Shown here: piece by piece, positions 51,006 to 62,257 of the stretch
Layout of the letters: each line of letters begins with the position of its first letter
Position numbering within the stretch: the first letter of the stretch is position 1
Source of the DNA: Flectobacillus sp. BAB-3569
Lineage (GTDB): Bacteria; Bacteroidota; Bacteroidia; Cytophagales; Spirosomataceae
Length of the DNA stretch: 64,000 nucleotides
Direction of reading: 5' to 3'
Assembly: GCF_002270355.1 (NCBI RefSeq)
Contig: NZ_NJFZ01000017.1
Coordinates: 124,001 to 188,000 of the forward strand
Made by a program: the position numbers and the translations under genes
The notes under the pieces: generated by a model
Seen by the model: only the letters and a program-made list of their open reading frames with translations
What the model was told of the DNA's origin: nothing
Databases searched by the model: none

Positions 51006-51051
51006 CTAGAAACGCAAAGCATAACATCTCTAAGGAAAACTCATTTAGGAA

Positions 51052-52275
<1,224 letters not shown>

Positions 52276-52316
52276 TCAAAATGTTTTGGGGTTTGAATAC
52301 TGTTGCTGGCGAGAGG

Positions 52317-52340
52317 TTTGTCGGAGAAAACTCCGACAAA
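52317..52340 (-). terminator. Hairpin between propeller and esterase genes
   Basis: Perfect arms TTTGTCGGAG / CTCCGACAAA, 4-nt loop. No clear U-run on either side. Confidence 0.6.
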
Positions 52341-52342
52341 GG

Positions 52343-53188
52343 CTAATTGACTTTATAGGCTATCACTTTATTTTTCCAGAAAGTTGGTACCAATAAAGTT
52401 TTTTGACTAGGGATATATTCAATATCTGCAGTATTCATTTTGGCATCTACGGTATCCAATAACAATTGCGTTTTGCCTTCTGGGTTGATATGCCAAATCT
52501 TGCCTCTCCATTCGGTGGCAAAATAGCCTTTTTGTCCATCCGACAAAATACCGTCCAATCCTCCCATACCTTCTGCGATTGTGGCATATAGTTGCGTTTT
52601 TAAATCGAGCGCTAAGATTTTACCATCTCCGTTACCAATAATCAATTTATCATTTTCAAAAAATACGCCATTAGGTGTTTTTAAAGGTGCCCCTTCCGCT
52701 ACTTTTACGAGCTGTCCTTTTTCCAACTTCCAAAGTCTATCCGAACGCATATCGGTAAAATACACGATTTTGTTTTTCTTATCAACGCTCACACCATTCA
52801 AAAAAGTCGCATTCGGAACTTCATACTTATGGAGTACTTGTCCTGTTTTGGCATCAATTTCCACCAATTTAAAAATCTCAGCTACATAAATCTTTCCATC
52901 CAAGACATCCAATCCTTTCACTGCATGAAGATTTTCTGTTACTTTTAACTGGGTAATTTTACCGTTTAAATCTAATTTCGAGATAAAGCTTTTTTCATTG
53001 GTTGCCGTTGGTGCTCCATTGATACAAGCTACATATAATGCTTTTGATTTGGTGTCAAAAACGACTGATTCAGGTGTTGAAATAAGGGTATCTGTCTCCC
53101 AAATTTTAGTCAGTGTTTTTTGAGAATATGATTTTGAAACCAAACCAGCTGATAATAGGATTGATAAGAGGATTGCCGACTTTTTCAT
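52343..53188 (-). CDS. Secreted SMP-30/NHL-like beta-propeller protein
   Basis: 281 residues with a signal peptide (SAILLSILLSAGLVSKSYS). Repeated blades: ESVVFDTKSKALYVACINGA, GLDVLDGKIYVAEIFKLVEI, FLNGVSVDKKNKIVYFTDMR, TPNGVFFENDKLIIGNGDGK. The N-G-V and D-I-E-Y patterns match SMP-30/gluconolactonase-like proteins. May bind or hydrolyse a sugar lactone; catalytic residues not firmly placed. Confidence 0.8.
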   Translation of the reverse strand: MKKSAILLSILLSAGLVSKSYSQKTLTKIWETDTLISTPESVVFDTKSKALYVACINGAPTATNEKSFISKLDLNGKITQLKVTENLHAVKGLDVLDGKIYVAEIFKLVEIDAKTGQVLHKYEVPNATFLNGVSVDKKNKIVYFTDMRSDRLWKLEKGQLVKVAEGAPLKTPNGVFFENDKLIIGNGDGKILALDLKTQLYATIAEGMGGLDGILSDGQKGYFATEWRGKIWHINPEGKTQLLLDTVDAKMNTADIEYIPSQKTLLVPTFWKNKVIAYKVN

Positions 53189-53400
53189 AAATGATTTTAG
53201 AATTTTTATAATTGTTTAAATGAATTAATTCAAACTTAGAGACATTTTATCAGTAATTTCAAGTCCCAAACGAAAAAATTGTAATTTCGAGCTTTTGACC
53301 TATATAACAGAAACCCTGTATAATTTTGACAGTCTATCCTTATATCCTGTAAAACTAAAATAGGCCCGATTTTTACTGTTTTTATTCAAAATATTCAACT

Positions 53401-54165
53401 ATGGCAATCACTAAAAAAGTAAGTGTACACTATCCTAATGCCAAAAGTGGCGATGATATTACTGAAAGCTATTTGACTTTGCTGGAAAAAGAATACAATT
53501 CAGACTTGAAAAAAATGCTTTTTGCCACGTCTGTTTGTTCTGATGACGTCAATGTATCGACAGACTTTCGTCGCGTATTATCACGACCGTTCACGATGGG
53601 TGGTTTGGGAGGTTTGCCTTACTCTGGCTTTACAGGCATGGTGGCTTTTTCGCACCATATTCCTGATGGCGGTGATGCCTTTATTTTTTATGGTCCACAT
53701 ATTGGAATCACCGACGAGGGCGAATTAGGACGAATGCGTCGTATTGGACAAAAACGTTTGACCAATAGCTGTGGCGCTTTGATGTTAGCGCTCGAACGTT
53801 TCCAGAGTGACGATGATGTAGATACGTATGTGCCACAAAGTGTACATTATGATTATCAGCAGATTCAATTGGAACAAACTTTAATGCCATTTAAGAACAA
53901 AATTCTTACCGCCGAAAACCCTAAAAAAGCTATTACGGATTATACCTACACAGCCATAGACAAGCAAATAAAAAAGCTGGTAAGTATGAGCTTAAATGAA
54001 TTTCATTGTGAGCGTATTTTCTTGCTGGGGGGAGTCATAATCAACACCAGTGAAGAATATAATGACTATGTAGATATTCGTAATTTTGATGTAATCGAAA
54101 CCAAAAGTCTCGAACCTTTCAAACCAAAGTCGATTTTGGAATTGGATGCCTTTAAGAATTTGTAA
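53401..54165 (+). CDS. LCIB/LCIC-type beta-carbonic anhydrase-like protein
   Basis: 254 residues, cytosolic. The sequence ATSVCSDDVNVS, PFTMGGLGGLPYSGFTG, FSHHIPDGGDAFIFYGPHIG and NSCGALMLAL has the order of the limiting-CO2-inducible B/C family of Chlamydomonas, whose zinc is bound by Cys, His and Cys. Likely ligands here are Cys46, His85 or His86, and Cys124. Activity varies in the family. A bacterial member beside glycan-degrading genes is unexpected; physiological role unknown. Confidence 0.75.
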   Translation: MAITKKVSVHYPNAKSGDDITESYLTLLEKEYNSDLKKMLFATSVCSDDVNVSTDFRRVLSRPFTMGGLGGLPYSGFTGMVAFSHHIPDGGDAFIFYGPHIGITDEGELGRMRRIGQKRLTNSCGALMLALERFQSDDDVDTYVPQSVHYDYQQIQLEQTLMPFKNKILTAENPKKAITDYTYTAIDKQIKKLVSMSLNEFHCERIFLLGGVIINTSEEYNDYVDIRNFDVIETKSLEPFKPKSILELDAFKNL

Positions 54166-54180
54166 GAATATATTCTATAA

Positions 54181-54220
54181 AAATCCCTGTACAGATGATG
54201 TATCCTTACAGGGATTTTTT
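54181..54220. terminator. Bidirectional terminator between convergent genes
   Basis: Arms AAATCCCTGTA / TACAGGGATTT with T6 on the plus side and T5 on the minus side. Confidence 0.88.
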
Positions 54221-54238
54221 ATTTTCGGAAAACTGCAT

Positions 54239-54913
54239 TTACTTTAATTCCGATAGTTTCTTTATATCACTCGCCTCCAATATTGTTTTTGAGTAACCTG
54301 TTAGAGCGCTGTTAATCATGGCAATAGCAAAATCTGATAGCCTTAATATAGCATTCGGAAAAAGTGGACGCAATAATACTAAGAGCCATTTAAGATATTT
54401 CACTGACTGATAAGTTTGGGTTGGTTTTACCGCTAGATATGGAATCAAAGCGCCTGGTCGGAAGTTGTAGACGTGGCTAAAGCCTAATTTCTGCAAATCA
54501 TTCTCGGTTTTGCCTTTTACCCTTGCCCACATAGTTTTTCCTGTCTCTGAACTATCTGTTCCAGCACCAGAAATATAACAAAAGGTCATATCAGGATTAT
54601 TCGTCACCAGTGCTTTGGCAAAATCCATAGTCAGTGTGTATGTCATTCGGGTAAAAGTTGCTTCATCCATCCCCATTGAAGAAACTCCAATGCAAAAAAA
54701 GCAAGCATGATAATTGGGTAAAATATCCTTTATGGAAGAGAGTTGTGACAAGTCCGACACGACTACTTCTAAAAGCTTGGGATGCTGAACTCCCGAAACT
54801 CTACGATTGAGCACCAATATATGTTCCACCTGAGGATGCTGTAGACATTGATCTAATACTGCTTCCCCAATCATTCCTGTGGATCCAGTAATGATAACGT
54901 TGATTTTTTTCAT
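54239..54913 (-). CDS. NAD(P)-binding oxidoreductase-like (NmrA/HTATIP2 type)
   Basis: 224 residues from ATG 54913 (earlier frame start not needed). Rossmann motif IITGSTGMIGEAVLD, then LVLNRRVSG, FFCIGVSSMG and FCYISGAGTD and a Y-N-F-R-P-G-A-L segment, as in atypical SDRs. Function unknown; possibly a redox sensor or nucleotide-sugar-like reductase. Confidence 0.85.
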   Translation of the reverse strand: MKKINVIITGSTGMIGEAVLDQCLQHPQVEHILVLNRRVSGVQHPKLLEVVVSDLSQLSSIKDILPNYHACFFCIGVSSMGMDEATFTRMTYTLTMDFAKALVTNNPDMTFCYISGAGTDSSETGKTMWARVKGKTENDLQKLGFSHVYNFRPGALIPYLAVKPTQTYQSVKYLKWLLVLLRPLFPNAILRLSDFAIAMINSALTGYSKTILEASDIKKLSELK

Positions 54914-55072
54914 ATGCTGATTTGTTAAGGATAAACCCATTTCTACTGGCAGAAAGTTATTTCAATAATAGTTAAATATACGTTTCTAACAAAATGAAAA
55001 AACAAATCTTCAAATTTAAAATCAAGTGGCAATCATTATCTCTGATGCTCCTTACCATTCAGACATACATTT

Positions 55073-57610
55073 CTATAATTTCAGTGTAGCGCTCAGATAA
55101 TAAAAACCACCAACACTTGGACCTGCTAAAAAGTTGTAATAATATTGATTGAGCAAATTGGTTGCACCTAATTTTAATTCAATGGGTTGACTTTCAAATT
55201 CATAGCCTACCTGCCCGTCGAGTGTACTGTAGGCAGGAACTGTACCTGTTGCCAATGATGATTGCCAAACAAAGGCATCTTGCCATTTATAATTCAATGC
55301 CATTCCCCAGCCATTGCCGAGATTGCGATTCGAAAGACCTATATTCAAAATCCATTGAGGTGTATTGAAGGCCTCCTCCAAACCGTCATTGGTTTCTTTC
55401 CTGTCCAGTTTGGCATAAGATACATTACTATTAATCACAAAGCTTTTGTAAAACTGGTAGCGTACGCCAACACTGGCACCATAATTATATACCTTACTTT
55501 TAGAGTTAGTCCACAAACGATAACGGTCTTGCTTGGTTCGGTCGTTGAGATAATAGGCCAAAGAATCACCATTCGTAAAGCCCGATTTTATGGTAGATAC
55601 TTCTACCTGCGCCATGAAATTTTGATAAACATTGTAATAAAAATCTGCATCAATAAAGAGTTTTTTATCCAATAATTGACCCTTATATCCTATTTCAAAA
55701 CTATTGACTCTTTCGGGTTTGAGATAGGTGTAATCATTTTTTTGCACTAGCCCTTTATTCTTTTCAACGGCCTGCCCCACTGTTAATCCCTTCGTGTTGA
55801 CATCGCTCGTTACAGCCACTTGGAAAGCATCTATGGAGGTTTTATAATAGGAATTTTCGAAAATACCTTTTGACATCACTGGCAAACCACCCACTCGCTT
55901 GACCCCTCCGCTATTGACATTTGAAAAGGCTTCAAACAAACTTGGGAAGCGATATCCATTTTGAAATGAAACACGAAAATTTTGGTCGTCTGTTGGCGAA
56001 AATACCATCGCTACTCTTGGGTTCCATTGCCAATCAAAATATTGATTTTTATCAGCACGAATACTTAGATTAACCTGTAATTTGTTATCAAACAATGACT
56101 TAGTAATCTGCGTAAAAGCGCCATATTTATAGTAAGTCAAATCTTTCCCAGGCTCTACAGGATTAATAAAATAGTTACCATCAGGATATACCTGATACAT
56201 GCGATAATCAAAACCAGACAAGATATTGATTCCGTATTTTTCTTTCCACGAAGCTAAAGCTTCCTCTGTCAGGTTATACTGTCCTTCAGCATGATACATC
56301 CATGACTTAACACGCAAGGCAGCGCCAACATCCCAGTTATTGATGTCGCCTAATTTTTTAATCAAGACTTCAAACTCAGCCGTGTGCGGTTGTGGGCGAC
56401 CTCCATCGGCTTTTATCCTTGCGTCTTTCAATGCTTGAGTGGCAGTGATACCTGCTTGAGTACTTGCCAAAAATGCCGCACTAAAATCCTTAAACCATTG
56501 CGTATCTGTCTTAAAACTGCGGTCGATATTTTCGGCCATCGAACGAATATTATAAGAATCTCCCGTGTTTTCGGTTGTCATATATCCACGAAGAATCAGA
56601 GACTTATTTTCGTAAGTCAGAATATGTTGAGATACCCAATAGTGATCTAACCTAAAGCGATTGGTACGTTGATAGATATTATTGAGATACCCCATTCTAA
56701 AGGTATAATTCAATTCAGAATTGGCGCTCGGTTTGAAAGCAAATGTCAAATCTGCCTTGAGATTTTGGATAGAAAAATCAGCAATATCCTTTTCGGTGTA
56801 ACCTGTACGGGCAACAGAATAGCGCTTGCCACCGAGTGTTAAAGTTTGGCGGTTAGACGATTCGTTACCGTAAGCATTAATGCCATCGTAAGCAGGATTG
56901 TCTAAGCCAAATAAGCCAAGCGAAGTATTACCATTGGGATTCAAATCTTGGTTGTTATCCGAAATCCAATCGTATCCTTTCAAGTAATTGAGATTTAGCT
57001 TTATCGCCCATTGATTATTCCAAGCTTTTGCCCAACGCAGGGAGGTTTCTGTAAAAAGTTGGGCAGAAGCATTGGCATCGCCCAAATGATTGACCCCAGT
57101 TTTTTGTTGAAAAGAAAAACCTTGATGCTCAAAAGGATTTTTAGATAAAATATGTACCATACCATTCAAGGCGTTCATCCCATACAAAGCCGAAGCCGTA
57201 CCTGGAATAAGCTCGACACGGTCGATGTCCAAATCGGTAGGTGCTAAAGCACTACCAATAGGCGCACCAATATGAGGCGCTTGGTTGTCGGCACCGTCTA
57301 CCAGTTGCACAAATCGCACATTGGTCGGGTTGGCAAAACCACGCGTATTGTACACCTTAAATCCGAAACTAGAGGTAAGTAATTGTACACCCTTCAGATT
57401 TTCGATTGCTTCAAAATAGCTTGGTGCAGGCGATAATTTTATCGCACGAGCATCCAACAACTCAATGCTCACTGGCGATTTCATGATAGACATCGGCAAA
57501 CGAGAGGCTGTTACTACCACTTCCGAAAGATGTGTGGTGGTATCTTTTGTGGTTTGAGAAAATGTTTGATAAAAGCATAGTAAACTAATTATGGTAATCA
57601 GTTGTTTCAA
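55073..57610 (-). CDS. TonB-dependent outer-membrane receptor
   Basis: About 845 residues. I prefer the TTG start at 57610 because the signal peptide KQLITIISLLCFYQTFSQ begins there; an ATG at 57673 would add 21 polar residues. Plug domain: LSEVVVTASRLP (TonB box), RVELIPGTASALYGMNALNG, then a 22-strand barrel with NYTFRMG..., ending YYNFLAGPSVGGFYYLSATL. It has no carboxypeptidase-like N-terminal domain, unlike SusC. Ligand unknown. No SusD partner next door. Confidence 0.88.
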   Translation of the reverse strand: MKQLITIISLLCFYQTFSQTTKDTTTHLSEVVVTASRLPMSIMKSPVSIELLDARAIKLSPAPSYFEAIENLKGVQLLTSSFGFKVYNTRGFANPTNVRFVQLVDGADNQAPHIGAPIGSALAPTDLDIDRVELIPGTASALYGMNALNGMVHILSKNPFEHQGFSFQQKTGVNHLGDANASAQLFTETSLRWAKAWNNQWAIKLNLNYLKGYDWISDNNQDLNPNGNTSLGLFGLDNPAYDGINAYGNESSNRQTLTLGGKRYSVARTGYTEKDIADFSIQNLKADLTFAFKPSANSELNYTFRMGYLNNIYQRTNRFRLDHYWVSQHILTYENKSLILRGYMTTENTGDSYNIRSMAENIDRSFKTDTQWFKDFSAAFLASTQAGITATQALKDARIKADGGRPQPHTAEFEVLIKKLGDINNWDVGAALRVKSWMYHAEGQYNLTEEALASWKEKYGINILSGFDYRMYQVYPDGNYFINPVEPGKDLTYYKYGAFTQITKSLFDNKLQVNLSIRADKNQYFDWQWNPRVAMVFSPTDDQNFRVSFQNGYRFPSLFEAFSNVNSGGVKRVGGLPVMSKGIFENSYYKTSIDAFQVAVTSDVNTKGLTVGQAVEKNKGLVQKNDYTYLKPERVNSFEIGYKGQLLDKKLFIDADFYYNVYQNFMAQVEVSTIKSGFTNGDSLAYYLNDRTKQDRYRLWTNSKSKVYNYGASVGVRYQFYKSFVINSNVSYAKLDRKETNDGLEEAFNTPQWILNIGLSNRNLGNGWGMALNYKWQDAFVWQSSLATGTVPAYSTLDGQVGYEFESQPIELKLGATNLLNQYYYNFLAGPSVGGFYYLSATLKL

Positions 57611-57781
57611 ATCGTTATAGTTTTGAAAATATTTCGATGAAAATTTTGTCCCTAATACCTGTATGGCAGGCACTATTTTAACGTCTTGATGATTCTTGCA
57701 GAAACTCTTTTTTCAAAAGTGATTGACTAATCAAAAGCAAAAACGTTATATTTTTAAGAAAATAGCGATGTATCAAAAAAG

Positions 57782-57798
57782 AGCCTTTGTCAAAGGCT
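57782..57798. terminator. Hairpin with U-runs on both strands
   Basis: AGCCTTT / AAAGGCT arms around GTC, with TTTTTT after it on the plus strand and also on the minus strand. Upstream of the TonB receptor, so either a leader attenuator or a read-through stop. Confidence 0.6.
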
Positions 57799-57933
57799 AC
57801 TTTTTTACAAATATAAAGTACAATTGTATTTTATCAAGGTAAAAAATAAATGTTCAACTGAATTTCATTACCCTACATTTTCGGAAAGAGTCTATTTATT
57901 TTCACTAAAAACAATAGACATTTAAACAAAAAA

Positions 57934-57960
57934 ATCCCGATTACTCTTCGTAATCGGGAT
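57934..57960 (-). terminator. Terminator of the 1429-aa secreted protein gene
   Basis: ATCCCGATTAC / GTAATCGGGAT arms, 5-nt loop, seven U on the minus strand, directly after the gene. Confidence 0.92.
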
Positions 57961-57967
57961 GTAATAT

Positions 57968-60900
57968 TTAGAATTTCAAGACTTTAAAAGTTCCAGATTT
58001 ATTTCCGTTGGAAACTTTGAGATGATACACTCCATTTCCAAAACTTTGAAGGCTGATTTGATTTTTACCCGCATGAAGCTCGGTATCAAATACCGACTGT
58101 CCCATCATATCAAAAATTTCAGCTTTAACATTTGGTTCATCACTTGTGATAGTGATAAAATCACTAGTAGGATTTGGTCCTACCAAAACGCCTAGAGATT
58201 GTAGGTCATCAATCCCTGTGATTACTGCAAGTTTAGCAATATTTTTAGCACCAACAGTTCCTAAACCACATTCACCATTCGCTACTTCAAATATTTGATA
58301 CGAAGTACCTGCAGTAGCATTAACAGAGGCCACAAATGGTAAAGTATTGACGGTATATACTTTAGCTGTTGTCCATGTTTCGCCAAGACGCACATAGAAC
58401 GGTGTTTTACCCGATAAGTTTACTTTCAGATTAACTGGCTTGTCGGTTGTGAAGTAATATTGCGTGGTGTCAAACTCTGCTTTGATGATCGAGCTTAGCG
58501 TCAAAGGCATCGTTGTTGAACTACTAGCAGTATTAGCTTCCGAACTTATAATCTTAACATGATAGTCACTTCCCGCTGGCAAATCAAATGGTACTGAAAA
58601 ACTTAGCGTATTTGGCGTTGAAGAAACGATATCTGAGCTAATGGTTTTAAAATTTTGTCCATTTTTATCAGAAATTTGAACATCAAATTTGGCATTTGCT
58701 CCAAATGTTCCCTTGGTGTTATATGAAATCACATAATTCCCGCCTGCGCAAACTTTTGAAATTACTTGCTTATTCACTAAGATATTGTTGGTTTCAATCG
58801 TCTTATCCGAACTTGCATTCAACGTAATAGTGGCTGAACCACTCACAACCCCTACACCACATTGGTTACTTACTTTGGTCACTGTAAAGCTTTTCGTTCC
58901 TGTTACAGTTACAGGAATCGCTCCAGGTGATATAGCTGAGTATTGAACTGTTCCTTTCGTGCCATCATTCAATTCGTAGCTAACCGTTTGCAAATAAGCA
59001 TCGTTGATAGAAGCTACTTGTGGCTTGATGTACAGGTAAGCCGTTTGAGACGCATTCAAAGTTGCAGTACCTGTTAAAACTAACGCAGGTGTAGATGACA
59101 AATTTATTGATGTAGCGGTATTAGTAGCAACGACTATTCCATTTTGAGCCGTCAAAACTAAGCTATAGCGACCAGCATCCACACTTTTGGGAATCGTTAC
59201 CATTTGAGGTCCCGTCTTGGTCGTTTCAAAGATAATCTGTTGTAAAGCACCACTGTTCATGATAAGTGAATATTTATTGCTCACATTTTCACTGCCTTGT
59301 GCATTAATATTTACTAAAAACGAATCGCCATTACAAGCATTAATTGATGTATTGGCCAATGAAGTACTCCAAGTAATTTTAGGATTTACCGTCACATTCA
59401 AGGTTAATCCATTATCGCTTGTTCCACACTCATTATATAAACTATTGAGTTTGTAAGTACCCGAACGAACAGGAGTAAATGTTTTATAATATTGAAACTC
59501 CAAAATACTTGTGTAATAATTGTTATTATCAACCCAGAAACCATCAAAAGGAGTAGCATTAGGATTATCCACTTTCAATTGGATACTTTCACCATAATTA
59601 AGATTAAAGTCTGTTTTACCTGTACTCGTGGTTATCTTGAAATTAGGCACTCTATTATAGACAATAACATCGTTGTCTGTCATTATCAAGGTATCTTGTT
59701 CTTGCACTAACCTAATAAAGTTCGATCCGTTCGGGGTAGTTGTAGGTAGCACTACACTAAACTGTGATTCTGAAATTCCTGTTTTAACAACAGTACGGTT
59801 TAAGAAACTGATACTTGAGGACATTTCTAAGCGATAAGTTTTAGGCTCATCTTTGAATGTTGGCGTATAATTAACTACATAATAGTTTAATGAAATACTT
59901 TGCCCTTCACACACTCTTTGAGCTTGAACTTCTGAACTTTTATTAAAAAATACTTTTTGAGTAATTACCTTCAAGTTGTAAGTCAAACTCGGTGTGATTT
60001 CTCCACAAGTATTAGAAATCGACTTTACTCGATAAGTAGTAGTGGTATTACCTGCCAAGGTCAATGTAATATTAGATGATCCATAAAACTTAGTATTATC
60101 GGCAAAAGTAACCACCGAATTAAGTGGAGAAGAGGTAAGTAAATTGAAAGTAGCTTGCCCTGGCGATGACAAGGTATAATTGACTACGCTATTGCCACTG
60201 TACTGTGGCTTTTTACCAATTTTAACTCTTAATTTATCACCAATTATAGTAGATGAACTTGAACTCACCTGCAAAACCAGTATGCTAGGCAAACTTGCAT
60301 CGTCTGGCACAGTCCATTGTAATTGGTTGTTTACAAACTCACCCACAGAGGATTTTACGACTACGCCTGCTTCATTCAGATAATTTAGATAAAATTTAGT
60401 ATCTGTTGGAATACTTACACTACTGCCGATATTCAATGTATAGCTTGAACCTACACATAATTCTGCCTCGTTTTTAAATGGCGCCGATAATGTAATTACT
60501 GACGGACTAGCAACTGTGATATTTAACGTATTTGAACCTATATTTGAAATACCGCAACTATTTGAAATACTTGTAATACTGAAAGCTGTATTCTTGTTGA
60601 TATACGTTTGTCCAAAAATTTGCCCTCCCAATAATTCAGACGGCGAAAACTGTGTTTCTCCTTGCGAAGTTGTAAGGTTATATGGACCGCCACCTTTTAC
60701 ATTTACCACATAACTAAAGCTTCCTTGTACAGCCAACGTAGTAGCGATATTTGATGGACTTATTGTACTAACTGAAGGAATTGTGCGTAAAATGGCAGCT
60801 CTTTCCAAAAAAGTTTTAGTTGGTAAACTACTCGTAAAAAGTGCTAAAGCAAACACTTGTGCATCTGCCGAAATAGTTTTTGGCAACATAAATAATGCTA

Positions 60901-62257
60901 CACCCGTACTGAGGACTTTTCCTGATAGAATTAAATCGTTTGATGAAACCACATCTCCTAAACGAAGATGGGCACTTATCTCTGAATTCACACTAAGGCT
61001 AGTAGAACTTGTAAAGTTTACGACCAACGAATCACCAGGACAGTAGGCCGTTTTTGTCGTTTTATCTGCCATCAAACTTGCATTGGCAGTCACAGCGTAT
61101 TGTCCTGTACCAACTCCTGTACCACAGGAATTTGAAAAACTACTTACTTTGAACGTCTCTGAACCAGTAACTTTTTTATTGTATTGAGCCGTTGATGTAA
61201 AAGAATTTACTACAACTTTATTACCATCAGACATGGTAATCGTCATGGGAAAAGCACCTTTGACATTCATTGTCATAAAAGCAGACTCTCCCACGTTTAA
61301 AGTCTTGCTACCAGACACTAACTCCACAGAAGATTCGTCACGTATCAATACTGAGTTTACAGTCATTGATGAAGTTTCTGGGCTTGTAGCATATATTCTT
61401 GCAGAATAATATTTCTCTACCACAATATCGTCTGGCAGTTTGGCTGAAACAGTATTATCTTTCAAGGTTGCTTCCAACTGGTAGGATTTCGTTTCGTTGA
61501 GTTTGAGCTCAATATAAAACTTATTGTTATTTTGCCAAGTACCGAAGGAATTTACACTAAATGAAATATTACCACCTTTACAAAAAGTCTTTGGTCCAAA
61601 ACCAGCGTACTCCAAAATATTTGGTGTACTTACAATATCAACGCTTCCTGTAATTTTGCCAACACCACAAGCATTTTGTACCGACTTAAATGAAAACGCA
61701 CCCGTCTTTTGTGGATGCATATAGGCAACATATGCTCCAGGATTTCTCACACTCGTCATTTCAAAAATCTCATTTTCCGAACTCACAAAAGTCATCGGTA
61801 AAGGTAAATATGGGCGTCCTTCGATTGAGATACTGGCTGCTGCTCCTTGTAGGGTGTATATCTTTGCTGAACTTACAGTCAACACTGGCAAAATGCCAAT
61901 ATTATAGTTTGAAGTACTAGAAGAATTAACTGCTGGAGAACTTGAAATAATGCGAATTTGGTAAACTGGTGTAAAAGGGCCAGCTAAATTATCCTCAATT
62001 GAAGCAGGAACTTTACCCACCAAAAACCCTGAAGAATCTTTGGTTTCCAAGTTTATTGATGTGTTAGAAACAAGCTGAATAGTAAACTTATTATCTGCGT
62101 TGAAAGCTCCGTTTGTATGGTAAGCAAGTACGACATTCTTGCCTGCACATAGATACTCCTTGGATGGCTCAATAACAGCATCTAAGCTTACACTTTGTGT
62201 CCATGCTGTGAGAGAAAGCAAGCAACAAAGCATTACCGAAAGTAGATGTTTAAACAT
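57968..62257 (-). CDS. Large T9SS-secreted surface protein with Ig-like repeats
   Basis: 1429 residues. N-terminal signal peptide (HLLSVMLCCLLSLTAWTQS). Repeated modules of about 150-190 residues, each with an S-N-x-C-G (SNSCG, SNTCG, SNQCG) turn and an entry such as VCEGQSISLNYY or ELCVGSSYTLNIG, probably beta-sandwich. The C-terminal 75 residues (LVGPNPTSDFITITSDEP, YHLKVSNGNKSGTFKVLKF) are a T9SS type A sorting domain. Expected on the cell surface, perhaps an adhesin. Paralogue of the gene at the right edge. Confidence 0.85.
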   Translation of the reverse strand: MFKHLLSVMLCCLLSLTAWTQSVSLDAVIEPSKEYLCAGKNVVLAYHTNGAFNADNKFTIQLVSNTSINLETKDSSGFLVGKVPASIEDNLAGPFTPVYQIRIISSSPAVNSSSTSNYNIGILPVLTVSSAKIYTLQGAAASISIEGRPYLPLPMTFVSSENEIFEMTSVRNPGAYVAYMHPQKTGAFSFKSVQNACGVGKITGSVDIVSTPNILEYAGFGPKTFCKGGNISFSVNSFGTWQNNNKFYIELKLNETKSYQLEATLKDNTVSAKLPDDIVVEKYYSARIYATSPETSSMTVNSVLIRDESSVELVSGSKTLNVGESAFMTMNVKGAFPMTITMSDGNKVVVNSFTSTAQYNKKVTGSETFKVSSFSNSCGTGVGTGQYAVTANASLMADKTTKTAYCPGDSLVVNFTSSTSLSVNSEISAHLRLGDVVSSNDLILSGKVLSTGVALFMLPKTISADAQVFALALFTSSLPTKTFLERAAILRTIPSVSTISPSNIATTLAVQGSFSYVVNVKGGGPYNLTTSQGETQFSPSELLGGQIFGQTYINKNTAFSITSISNSCGISNIGSNTLNITVASPSVITLSAPFKNEAELCVGSSYTLNIGSSVSIPTDTKFYLNYLNEAGVVVKSSVGEFVNNQLQWTVPDDASLPSILVLQVSSSSSTIIGDKLRVKIGKKPQYSGNSVVNYTLSSPGQATFNLLTSSPLNSVVTFADNTKFYGSSNITLTLAGNTTTTYRVKSISNTCGEITPSLTYNLKVITQKVFFNKSSEVQAQRVCEGQSISLNYYVVNYTPTFKDEPKTYRLEMSSSISFLNRTVVKTGISESQFSVVLPTTTPNGSNFIRLVQEQDTLIMTDNDVIVYNRVPNFKITTSTGKTDFNLNYGESIQLKVDNPNATPFDGFWVDNNNYYTSILEFQYYKTFTPVRSGTYKLNSLYNECGTSDNGLTLNVTVNPKITWSTSLANTSINACNGDSFLVNINAQGSENVSNKYSLIMNSGALQQIIFETTKTGPQMVTIPKSVDAGRYSLVLTAQNGIVVATNTATSINLSSTPALVLTGTATLNASQTAYLYIKPQVASINDAYLQTVSYELNDGTKGTVQYSAISPGAIPVTVTGTKSFTVTKVSNQCGVGVVSGSATITLNASSDKTIETNNILVNKQVISKVCAGGNYVISYNTKGTFGANAKFDVQISDKNGQNFKTISSDIVSSTPNTLSFSVPFDLPAGSDYHVKIISSEANTASSSTTMPLTLSSIIKAEFDTTQYYFTTDKPVNLKVNLSGKTPFYVRLGETWTTAKVYTVNTLPFVASVNATAGTSYQIFEVANGECGLGTVGAKNIAKLAVITGIDDLQSLGVLVGPNPTSDFITITSDEPNVKAEIFDMMGQSVFDTELHAGKNQISLQSFGNGVYHLKVSNGNKSGTFKVLKF

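Noticed and set aside
57674-57781. Cobalamin or other riboswitch before the TonB receptor
   Set aside because: The leader is short and AT-rich and lacks a recognisable B12-box or other conserved aptamer core.
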